Source: Hedera helix (Eukaryota > Streptophyta > Magnoliopsida > Apiales > Araliaceae). Taken from it: a stretch of 64,000 bases of DNA. Shown here piece after piece: positions 24,801 through 36,800 of this stretch; position 1 is the stretch's first letter, and every line of letters begins with the position of its first letter. Where the stretch lies: the NCBI GenBank assembly GCA_947179155.2, contig OX359282.1, positions 9,771,533 through 9,835,532 of the forward strand. Reading direction: 5' to 3'. A program made the position numbers and the translations under genes. Below the pieces are notes generated by a model. It searched no databases, was not told where the DNA came from, and saw only the letters and a list, made by a program, of their open reading frames with translations.

Positions 24801-27800
24801 CTTAGTATTTTTTTCAGATTATTGAATTTTTGATTTGGGATTAAAGCTTCATACTTAGGCGTCTCTTATTTGTTCTTTCTACTTTGTCCTACATTAGACT
24901 CGTAGAAAGAAATCTTTTTCTTTTAGGGCTTTTATTCTCTGGCGGTTAAGCTCATGAATCAAGCACTTTTAGGTGCTGTTTACCTAATAAAAGAAGTAGA
25001 AATAGTTGCTGAATGTAGAATTTCTGTTTACACTTAAAAAAGAAACTCTATTAATTTGATTTTTATATGAAAATATGTGATTGCTCTTGGTTTACAAGTC
25101 TCAGGTGGCCTTTTATCCCAGCAATTTAGCTTCATCTTCTTTAAAACAATGTAAAAGATGAATGTTTTACTTATCAAAAATAAATAAAATGAATGGTTTA
25201 ATGTTGAATTTACACTTTTGACTGTCCATCAAAATTTTTCTATAGAACATTGAATTTTCACCTAAAATCAAATTGAGGTCTTTTATGCGTGTCTCGAATT
25301 CTTGTTCAGGTTTGACTATTGATCCGAACCAAAGGTAAGAAAGAGGAGGTTTACCTGTGGTGGTGGAGGACTGAGGTGGAGGAGTGTATGTACCTGTTAT
25401 GTTATTTTTGCCCGGCTATATATATGTTATTATAGCTAGGGGTTATGAATTCTCTTCTCTCTCAGTTTTTAGCCACTTGCAGAGAATGTGTCAGTTCTCT
25501 TCACATTTTGCATTCTTCATACTTTAATATAGTTTCTACCTCTCACCTGTGATTTTTCCCGGTTTGGATTTCCATGTAAATATTGTGTTTTTGTCTTTAA
25601 TTTTGTGTTGATTTATGTGGTTGCCATAGTTTGTTGTAACAAGGTCTTATAGTTCCTCAATTTAATCTTATTTTGAACTTTGTAATCTGCAGGTCTAGGC
25701 TGGAAATCTTGGAAGAAGCGTTGGTTTATCCTGACACGCACCTCTTTGGTCTTTTTCAAAAATGATCCTGTTAGTATACATCTTATCCTTATGTTTCATT
25801 CCAAACTTGTGAATGGGTGATTTTTATTTCTTGGTATTGTATTACTTCCCCATATTTTCTTATGATGTTTTTTAGGAAATTTCCACTGATGCTAATAGCG
25901 AAAGGAAAAAAAGATGAAATAAGACGATGCTTCCCTATAGGTGTTAGTATCAGCTAGCATATTGGCAACTATGAGAAAGATATGTGCGAAATGTAGTAGC
26001 TATAGTAGTGTAATTTGAGTAGCAGTCCCCATAAATTTATGCATTTAATTCAAGTGCTTTGTGATTTATTTTGTAGAGATTTGCTAGGCTTTATTCCTTG
26101 ATGAAGATGTATGTAGTGGTTATGTGTGATTAATTAGAGTGTTTAACAAAGTAGTACGATGGTTATTGGGTTTTCTTGTTTTTACATGGAGATGTTGCAC
26201 TCAATTATGAGAATAAATTATTTAAGGATGGCTTGTAAAACTAGTGTTTTACACCATCCAATAATAACATGCCATGTAGAGAATTTAGGAAGAGATCAAG
26301 GAATTTGAAATGAATTACCATATTGTTTAATTACTATTTGTTATGGTATAACTGTTTAATCAATCATGTTGGATTTTTAATCCCTTGATTTTCTCCTAAA
26401 TTTTTTAGGTGACATGTTATTATTGGATGGTGTAAAATACTAGTTTTACAGGACATCTTTATATAATTTATTCTCCTCAATTATATATATGTTTTAAGCT
26501 GTCAAATACAAATGCATCCAAAGTGAATATAAGTTTTTTACAAAATGACATGAATGCTATAGTAGCGAATAACATGCATGCTAGATGCAAACACGTTTTA
26601 ATAACAAGAAGAAACCCTTGATCTTTCGTGTTTTTTTTCAGTTTGAACTCTTATTTTTTCAACTATAACGTCAAGATCTCTTAAAGACTCGCAAAATACC
26701 TAAATTGTACCAAAGGTCAAACATGGTTAACCAAGGCTGAGATGGTGGTGGCATGACGCGTGGCATCTGATGTGGTGAATTTTTTTTATTAATTTTTTGG
26801 CTGACATCATTACTTAACTAACCAAATAAATGATGAAATCAAAAAGGAAAAAACAAGTCTCATGTGCTAAGCACGTGACCTTCTCTACCCTATATCTAGG
26901 TCTTCAAACCATTACATTGCAGATGAAATTGGTTGGAGAGAAATGAAACTGAAAAAGAAGCACAGCAAGAATAATTATAATAGTGATCCAAGAATTAACT
27001 ACCATGAAGTTTACAAGTCAGTAGAGTAGAAGATCAGGGCAAATATCAAATAGAGAAAGTGAAGATTGAGATTTGCAGAGAGAGAATAGAGATTGAAATT
27101 GTAAGGATGGAGATAAATTAAAGGGGACCTAAGAAGGAAATCGGAATCATAGGATTTACCGTGTAACAGAGGGGGGCAGTTGTTGATAATGCCCAGTGCC
27201 CAGTGGTGTACATGGGTTAATGGTGGGGTGGTGTATAGATATGTATTATTGCTGCTGGCTTTTATTTTGATGGTTATGTATACTTATTTGTATACAAGTG
27301 TATAGATATAGCAAAGAGTGTGACCGAAATTGTAGCAAGTGATGGAGACTGTAGCAGTGTAATTCTATGACCTGGTCTATTGTGATTTCAAATTCGGAAA
27401 GAAGATCACGTCACTGCACGTGACTTTAAAATCTTGTTTATTTTTTTAATCTACTAGCTTATGATACTGTGCTAAGCACAGTTTTTGTTATTAAATTATT
27501 GTATTATTTATACTTTTTTATATTATACTCCTTCCGTTCCAATTACATTACCATTATTGACTTTTGAAAGTCAATTTGAGATATTTTCAAACTCAAAATT
27601 AAGATGACTTATTAAAAATTATGAAATAATAAAATTTATGAGTAATACCTTATGGATAGTTTACAATATTTATTATTCTATTCATTAAAATTAAAAGAAT
27701 TTATGTCGATTTTGAGTTTAAAAATCTCTTAAGTTGACTTTAAAAAGTCAATAATGATCAAATAACATGGAATGGAATGGATGGAGTACTATACTAATAT

Positions 27801-30800
27801 AACAATTATAATAATACTTCTTCCGTTCCAGTATAAAAGTTCTGGTTGATTTTTTGCGCATATTAAGAAAGAAGATAACATGACAAAAATTTTTATATTT
27901 AAATTTTCATTTAATTGCATAGTCTTCTGCCCATAACTAGTGATGTTCCATAAATATGCATAGAGAATAGAAAGATGACAATTAATACTAAAGATATTAT
28001 AGGCAAATTATTGTAAAAAATAGATTATTTAAGTTAAGTAGACATTTAACTTGGAACTACCTAAAATAGTAATAAGGACTTTTATCCTGAGACGGAGGGA
28101 GTAATAAATTAATATTGTGTACGATGATTTTTATTAAGTATTGTTTTTCCCTTCTAAAATATATTATTTATTAATAATGTATAATTAATTATTGATGAAA
28201 AATTATTTTTTTAAAAAAATCTACAATAATAATTTAGCTATTTATATAATATAAATAATAGTATTTATCATTAAATTAATCATTTATTTGTTTATATATT
28301 CATATATTCATCTATTTAGGTAATAGTAAAATCTTATTTAAACTCAAATAGTTCTACTTGTATAATTTAATAACAAAAATTATTATATAAATAAATATTA
28401 TTGTTATACAGAGTTTGAATTTTAAAGAACATCGACTAAATTAAAAAATGTATGAGAATAAAAGTTAGTGGTAAGTAGATAGTTATGATAGTAAAAATGT
28501 AATTGAAAAGATTTTGCAATCAAATAAAATATAAAAAAAATAATCCCCCCCCTAAATTTTTTGTTATCACTCCTAAATTCTCCAGAGTTGAAGGAGCATT
28601 CCTAAATTTCAGGGTTGAGTGACCATTTTGTGCTATTAATTATAAATATAGATATAGATCTATAGATTTTTTTCATGGTTTCATTATTTTATTTTAATTA
28701 TTTTTCATTTCTTACAGTTTTAGATTGTTGTTGTTATTTTTTAAAAAAAATAAATATTGGAGGATTTTGTTTTCTTTAATCTGTAATTTTCTTTGGTTAG
28801 TGAAGTAATGATGTTAACATAAAAATAAAACTGTTTTTATTTTTTTATATTTTTTAACACATCACGTGTGGTGCCACCTTGGATTTAGTTAACCATAGTT
28901 AGACGTCAGATGAGAATTAAGGTCATTTTGAGACCCTTTTAGAGATGTTAAGGTTATAGCTGAAAAAATGAGAGTTAAAAGGTTATTTAAAAAAACCCCA
29001 CCCAAGTCTATGAGTGTTTTTTTGGTCATCAACTCGTACGAACACAATGAGAAGTTTCGAAATCATCGTACTTTGTCAGAGAGTAAAAATAAAAATAAGA
29101 ATCTTCATTTGTCCAAAAAGAAGCTTTATTGCTGAGGTTGACGGGTAGCCAGAAGGTGAAGGGCTTAACCTAGTAACCCACCCATTCGAAGTCTTGAACC
29201 TCAAGGGATTAGGGATTTTAGGGACCTCACTATGGTTGTTGATATGATGGGTACTACCAGAAGTAAAAGAGAAAAAAATGAGAAAAAGGCTTTGTAAAAC
29301 GTCAAGATCGTTAAATTGTGTTTGTGGAACAATCCAGTAAATACTGTGATGGTCCGAGTACTCATGAAATCACATAATCCATTCATAGCAAGCAAGTTCA
29401 CAATTTCATATAAGGGGGTTTGTTATGATGTGGTGAACTGAAGAGGGACCATATGGCGAGCTAAGATCTAGCTGACAGCGGGCGGTCTATATCTACAAAT
29501 TCGGTTTACACTTGATGAATCTATTATAAATCCATACCCAAACAGTCAAGGTAATAAGTAGGTCGAACTAAGCTCATTAACTAAATTTACTACCTTTCAT
29601 AAATTTAAATTAGCTAAATGATGTCAAATGGCTGAAATAATTCTCCTATTTTCACTTATGAAACCTCGTTTTTTTTTTCTTTTTGCTTTTTATTTCCTAA
29701 AAGGCATGCATTATGGCATGCTAAATTCATGTTGTCTGTTTATATATGCAGTACTGATGTGGGAATTTTAAGGTTCAGTATCCACTTTTGTGACGACTAT
29801 ATATAGGGTCTATTGTTATCTCTTAATAGTTAATATGATGTTATGATGCTGAAAACTAGGTTTTAAAAAGGTGGATTACTGATGAATGAAGAGGGATAAA
29901 AAGGAAAATGGTTGAGGCTTAATCTGGCAGCAAAAAATGCACAATAAATATAGAAATTAGGGCTGCTTTTTCTGGTGCTGTGAACATTACCAGTGAAGAG
30001 TTTCAGTATATAAGGGGATGGTTTGTTAGGGTAGACAAGAAGTTACTGAAAAGGGAAAGAGCATATTATGATTATTAAACTTGAAAGGTTGGAGGAGAAA
30101 AGGCGGGGACAAAAGTGGGATCCTCTGGTTCTTTTGCATGCTTTGAAACAAAAGATTGGTTCTTTTAGTTGTTTTTCAGGTTGCTTGTATTTGAAGATAA
30201 TGTGCACTCATTTATTGTGGTTGGAAACAATGACTTCCACATCTAATTGCCAGGTTCAATTCTAATAACTGTCATATAGAAGAATAGAACAACTTAAGAA
30301 GGAACAGAAGCAGACTTGTGTATGGGAAAATGGGGATGCTCTGGAGTTTTTTTTGGTTGTAAATGAATTGTGAAACAAATTTGTTTATTATCTTGGTATT
30401 TTAGATTGCTTGAATTTGAAAGTATGGTTTTTATTTTGTTTCTTTTGACAAGTGGAATAGTAGGGCTATATAATTTATATTCTATAGGGTTAAAAACGAT
30501 GACACTTTTACATCTGATTCTAAATATGATTGGTGTACATGGGTTCACCCTCGGTTTTGATGCTTTAATGAAGCTATGCTGAAAAAAACAGATGGTTCCA
30601 TTTTGATATTCACAGAAAGAAGAAAGTGTAGCAAATAAATTGGTTTTGGTTGCATCATCTCCAAAAAGGCTTCACAGCTTTAACAAGGAACAAGCGGTTC
30701 AGAGATCATAATATGTTATGCATAAAACAAAAAGGCTTTTACAATGAATATTTTGACTCTTGAATATATTCGCCATTTTGTGAACCAAAGAACAAAGTTC

Positions 30801-33800
30801 TGGCAGGGAACATACATGCTATAGTGACCTTTTACTATCTTCCATCCAAACACACAGAAATAGACACTTGTGGAGTAAGGTCTTTGTAAACACTGTCACT
30901 TTGGGTTTCCCCTTTGTAACATTTATCTTCTCTCATCTGCAGTTCCAAGATGTTGAGTAAATTATTAACTTGATTTCTGATTTGGTGTTGTTTCAATCCC
31001 TGAAAAATTTCACATCTGGTTCATTGCTTACCTAATTTTACATTACATGGGAACATATACTCATCAGTTTTGGTTTTCATATAGAGCGCACTTCCCCAGA
31101 GAGGTGGTGAAGTAAATTTGACTTTGGGAGGTATTGACTTGAACAATTCAGGGAGGTACGATTGTCAACTTTTTTTTTTGTGAGCTATATCAGTATTTCA
31201 TGAGGCTCATTGAAGCTCTTTATTTGCAGTGTTGTTATTAGAGAAGATAAAAAGCTTTTAACTGTACTTTTTCCTGATGGACGTGATGGGCGAGCATTTA
31301 CTCTTAAGGTGCTTGGCTGTGTAGACGTTGCCTTTCTTTCTTCCCTCTGTACTTATTTATTCTTTTATCTTATTTTGTATTTAAATTATTCTTCTTCACT
31401 CACAAGGTATGAAACATGAGCTTGGCACTTGGATCCCACAATTCTCACGTCCTTATGATTTCTTTACTTCCTCCCTTAAGCTTTTAATTTTATATTTCAG
31501 GCAGAGTCATCAGAGGACTTGGCACTTGGATCCCCCAATTCTCATGTCCTTATGATTCATTTACTTCCTCCCTTAAGTTTTTAATTTTATATTTCAGGCA
31601 GAGTCATCAGAGGACTTGTATGAGTGGAAGACGGTCCTAGAACTTGCTCTTGCACAAGCACCAAGCGCTGCCCTTGTGATGGGACACAATGGGATTTTTC
31701 GGAATGATGCTAACGATACAATGGAAGGGTCCTTCCATCAATGTTCGTACTTCACTATCTTTGCATTTTCTTTTGATATTGGCATTTTCTAGTGAATATA
31801 TCTTATACCTTCCATTTTCCTACTTATTTTTTTTTAATGAAATTTCACTATTTTTTTAAATAAATCATTCAGGGAGGGAAAAGCGTCCCGTTAAATCATT
31901 GGTTGTTGGACGACCCATTTTGCTAGCATTAGAAGATATAGATGGTGGCCCATCCTTCCTTGAGAAAGCTCTTCGATTTCTTGAGAAGTATGGTAAGTTT
32001 TTATTTAAATAATGACTTGTAAATAGAAGTTTTTATTTCAACACTTTAGGGTTAAGCCGGCCAAGAGTCAAGGACCACAAAGGCCTTAATTTTTGAGCGA
32101 ACTATTGTTTTTCAAATATAAGATGCTAGAGAAAACGTGGTAAGTAAATTAAAAAGGACCGACAAGAGAAGATTTCCAATGGATCAAAGCACCAAAAACA
32201 CATGACTACTATGGACTAAGAAATAGGGGATGAATAAATAAAGAAAATTCTTACTCGCTATCATTTATTATAGTTAAAAGAATGAAATTCCAAGATATTT
32301 TCTCTCCCTTGCAAATGTAGAATGTAGATATTGGAAAATTGTGCTTTGAATAGACATTATAAATATGAGGAAAAGCTAAAGAAAGAGAAGCATCTGCATC
32401 AAGATATCCTCATAATACTGAATATGCACGCCATTACCAAATGGAAGCCGAACAAGGAACTAAAAGGAAGTGTACCCTTGGCAGATGAACTTTTAAGGAC
32501 TGGAATGAGTAAGTATAATAAGGACATAAATTTGCATCCTACCCATTTTACTGAAGTCCATTCTTGCTTCTATAATCACTTGATGCAAAAGAGTGCAAGT
32601 TTCCCGAGGAAAGCTCCATAGCCATTTTGCCCATTAGGGACAAGTTCTTTCTTAAATACCAGGTTTCAAGTCCTAATCCCCTTTCCTCTTAAGGGATAGC
32701 ACATGGAATCCTAATCAACCAAATGGTCATTCCTATCTTGCTCTCCCCAGCCCACAAAAACATAAACATAATGCACTCAAATGATGAAGTCAACTTCAGT
32801 GGGACTGATTTAAATAAGAGTTATTTTCCCACTGTAACTGAAATAAGATATCGGCTACTCCTTAAAGGGCCAACTATGTAAGTCATGGGTGATGACTCAA
32901 CTTCACGCAACGAGGGAAGCATGGGAAAATATACATTGAAAGATTAACTTTAATACCTGGAATTGCCTAAAATATTTGAAGGAGCAATTCTTATAATTTG
33001 CATTGTGTGCAAACTGCAGATGAAATACTTTAAAAAGTCATCTCTCCCAAGTGCACAACCAGTAACAATACCCTCTAACTCATTCTTCCTCAGCATCTTA
33101 CTTTTTTTTTCCTTCATAAAAGAAGAAATTTTATTAATAGAAAAGAAAAGATACAATAAATGAGGGACAAGAAGTCCACTCTCAGCATACTAAAAAAAAA
33201 AACTAGAAGAGCACTTTAAAAAGTGCTACCCTCAAATCTCTACATAAATTAGTCATAGAAATACCTTTAAGAGCCCCTATAGCAGAAGATATGCAAGAAA
33301 AACAACCCTATCATTCAATAGCTTTAAAAATTAGTAACTTTCTCTAAACAATCTAGCATTACGCTGATTCTAAATTCCCCACAAAATAGAAAAGTAGGCA
33401 CACTTTCATAAATTTTTTGCATCTTACTTCCAAATCCTCGAAAACGAATTAATAGCATATCTTCCACTATCGTAGGACACACCCACTCCTCTCCTAGCAC
33501 TCCAAAGAGAGCTCATACTCAAGGCGTCCATTACAATAGTTAGCAAAAATGGTCATAGTGGGTCTCCTTGCACTAGCCTCCAAAATGCTTTGAACCTGGC
33601 TTTAGTCTCCTCATTAACGATCACAGAGAGGTGGGAAGAAAAGCACTCCTGTAGCCATCTAGGCATAAAGCCCTTCCCAGGCAACACTTTATTTAAAAAG
33701 TCCCAAATAATCATTCATAGGCCTTCTCAAAATCTAACTTCAAAATCAAGGTAGTGCATCCTCTCCATCTCGCATTCTCCACGACTTCATTAGAAACTAA

Positions 33801-36800
33801 AACTACATTTAAATTTGTCTACCACCCACGAAAGAATTCTTGTTGGCAGAAATGGTCACATCTAGCACTTCACCAAGTACCCTTGAAAGAAAGAACATTA
33901 CTAAGAATCTTATACATACTAGTCACTAAACATATAGGCGTATAATCTTTAACCCAAATGGACAATCTAAAGTAATAAAGGTAGAGTTAATGATTATTTT
34001 TTATCTAAAAAAAGTAATTGGTTATTTCACCAATTTATATTAGTAATAAGCATACCCCACCACAACCCAAAAAAAATAACTAAAAAGTAAAAAATTGTAC
34101 ACTTTTTAGGAAACCGTTTCCAAGCAAAACTCACCCTCAAACTTCCATTATTACTAAAATGGGACCCCAGGACCAATTCTGTTAAGAAAGTTTAACGGAA
34201 AGTGGACTTTTTGCACGGAAAACATGCCGTATGAGTTCCACGTTTGCAAACAAGGGTAAATTAGCATTAGCCACATTAATATTGGGAAGATTGCTCTCTT
34301 ATGTTAATCAATAGTGCTAATTATTCTATTTGGGTCAATTAATTATGTTAATTATTTATATGAGCTAATTAATTATAAAATCACATTAATATGGGAAAGA
34401 ATTGTGTTTATGTTTTGATTATAATATTGTTTCTTTTGGCCTTCGATTATATTTTTATTTTAATTTGTTACATGTTTTTTCTTTTTACCCTTTTCTTTTT
34501 TACCATTTTACTTAATTAAAATGTTATAATTTAATTTAAAATTCTATTTTATTTTACACATCATCACTAATTTGCCATGTATTTATACCATGTTATTAAT
34601 CAACTATATCTTAGTATATTATGTATTACAACTAAAGAATGAATTAACTCAAATAAATTAATTAACCTAATCAACTAACTTAAATAGAATAATTATTAAC
34701 TAATATAAGAGAACAAAATTTTAAATATTAATGTGGTTAATTATTAATTTGACCCTAGTTTGCATGCATGGAACTCACATGGCCTAATTTCCGTCCATTA
34801 CCTCCTTTAATTTTTTTTAAAGGGAATTGGTCTGGGGGTGTAATGTAAGCTTAAGGTTGATCTTTTTTTTTTGCTAAAAAAATGTTTTAAAGAACAGATT
34901 CGTAAAAAGCATACGTATATGAAGTGGGTTTTGCATTTTGGTCGTTTAGTTGTGATATGATGAGCTCTGCAAAGTTGAATGTTTGTGAAAAGGAATAGTT
35001 TTGTGTGTAAAATAATTAGTTTCTGCAACAGGAACCACAATCGAAGGAATTTTGCGACAATCTGCAGATGTTGAGGAGGTAGACCGCAGAGTTCAAGAAT
35101 ATGAACTAGGTATTTCTATTGATAAGGCATTGTTTCAGTTCCCAATATGTAGTTGATAACCAAAGGCGGTCGCATTTCTCTTTATTATTCTCTCTTGTTT
35201 GTTTGTTTGATATGTTATCTAACTCAACAGAATCTAAATCAAATCTTCTTCTGGAGTTTTCTATCAGCATCTGGATGGAATAAGAGAACACAAATGAATT
35301 TTGTCTTATTAAACTTTTAGTTTTGTCCTTAATTCTTTATTTTATAATACATGGTCTGCAAACTGAAAGCTTATGATTTCTTGTTTCTAGGCAAGAGTGA
35401 ATTTGGTGATGATGAGGATGCTCATGTCATTGGTGACTGTGTCAAGGTACTAATTTGTATCTAATTCAACTTATGGCTATCAGATTTGTGCATTCCTCAG
35501 AGTATTTACTCGAGCATCTTTCATTTGCAGCATGTTCTTCGGGAACTTCCCTCGTCTCCAGTTCCTGCATCCTGCTGCACTGCTTTGCTGGAAGCTTATA
35601 GTATGTTCAGATGCTCCACTCTTCCTAAATGTTTTTATACCGGGTTTCTGATGCCATGAATTAGACACTATGATTTTTCTCAGTATTACTGTTTTTTAGT
35701 TTTATTGTCTTCTCTAACTTTTTTGAGGAGTTTTCGATTGTGTTAATCTTTCAACACTTAAAAAATCATCATACATTAATTAGTTTTCTAAGATAAATAA
35801 TATCTATAAAATGACTATGTTTGAAAATCTTTAGGACACGCCATGTTTAAAGTTAAGAGGATTCTAGGATAAGTTTAGAGGCATAATTAGCGGACATAAT
35901 ATAGGGATTCTAGGATTCTTCTAGAGGCATAATTATGGGGATTCGAGGATAACTCTAGAGGCATAATTAAGGGGATTCATGTATTTCCTTTCCATATGTA
36001 GCTGCAGCTTTATTTATATATAAAGAGCTCTCCTATGTATATTTCTATGATATAATAAACATTTTTGTCACTATATCTCTCACATGGTATCAAAGTTAGG
36101 TTGATCTTGGCAATCAAATCAAAAGTTCTTGCTTCTGTCGCCACTGGCACATAGCTGGCGGCAGGTATTGTTTATTTTTATTGTTTAACTTCATCTTAAA
36201 GAAAAATTAGGTTGTTAGAGTTCATTTTTGGTTCTTTTGTTGGAGCTGTAGTTTGATTTTTGTCATGCGTTGCTAAATTTTTTTTGCATGGAGTTGCAGT
36301 TCCCTGCATATGGAGAAACTATGGCCTTATGGTCTGTTTGGTACTAATGGAATTTTTTCTCAACAAGGTGATATGTCCATAGCAGTTAACTTCTTAGGTT
36401 GAAATATATAAATGGATTGTTGATTGGAGAGTAAAGATTTTTATGGGGCAGAGATTTGAGGAAGACGTGTGTCCTTTGATTTATGGGGAGGCTTAAGAGT
36501 CCTCTGTAATTGAGGAAAGCAAGGAGTCCTTCATTGTTCTTGTTGGAGGCAAATGTTTTCTGTTATTGCCTGCACATAACATCCTTGAAAAGTGGATGTG
36601 TGAAGTTATGTATTGAGGGTGAGAAATCAACTTTAGACGTAAACATCATTTTATATATATATTTTGAAGTTGTCATCTTTTTTTTTTGTGCAACTTGACG
36701 AGGGCATCAATTTGAGGGGGAGCGTTGGAGATAACTTAATTTTATTTTATGTTAGGTTTGAATCTTTTTATTTTTGGGATTAGGTTTTGTAACAAGTTGT

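Larger units (their letters stand above)
14748..25692 (+). other. Intron 2 (10.9 kb), largest fully visible intron
   Basis: It contains, in order, a hAT element, a 36-bp minisatellite, a Stowaway-like MITE, a GT/TA microsatellite, a Helitron, a long-TIR MULE and possible LTR debris near 24660-24940. Between these, 14748-15515, 16218-17776, 17920-18335 and 25000-25692 show nothing I can identify; several short ORFs there have no recognisable domain. Confidence 0.85.
27454..28666 (-). mobile_element. Second Helitron, non-autonomous
   Basis: On the minus strand it begins near 28666 with TCTATAGATCTATATCTATA and ends with a hairpin (ACTGTGC, TAA, GCACAGT; plus-strand 27466-27482) and CTAG at 27454-27457 followed by T. 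The 5' end is ambiguous by several bases because of TAGAT repeats. No replication gene is present. Two MITEs are nested in it. Confidence 0.75.
26640..28985. mobile_element. Mutator-like element interrupted by a Helitron
   Basis: The left arm (about 26640-26800; TTTTTTCAACTATAACGTCA, ATGGTTAACCAAGG) matches the reverse complement of 28843-28985 (TTTTTTCAGCTATAACCTTA, ATGGTTAACTAAATCCAAGG) over about 150 bp. Between the arms lies the Helitron at 27454-28666. I could not fix the ends or a target duplication, so the boundaries are approximate. Confidence 0.65.
25770..31084 (+). other. Intron 3 (5.3 kb)
   Basis: It holds a MULE-type MITE (26209-26475) and a MULE (about 26640-28985) with a nested Helitron and two Stowaway-like MITEs. 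The parts 25770-26199 and 28990-31084 show no gene or repeat that I recognise. Confidence 0.85.
31993..35031 (+). other. Intron 7 (3.0 kb)
   Basis: It contains LINE debris on the minus strand and a fold-back element. The part 31993-33100 shows nothing recognisable. Confidence 0.85.
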
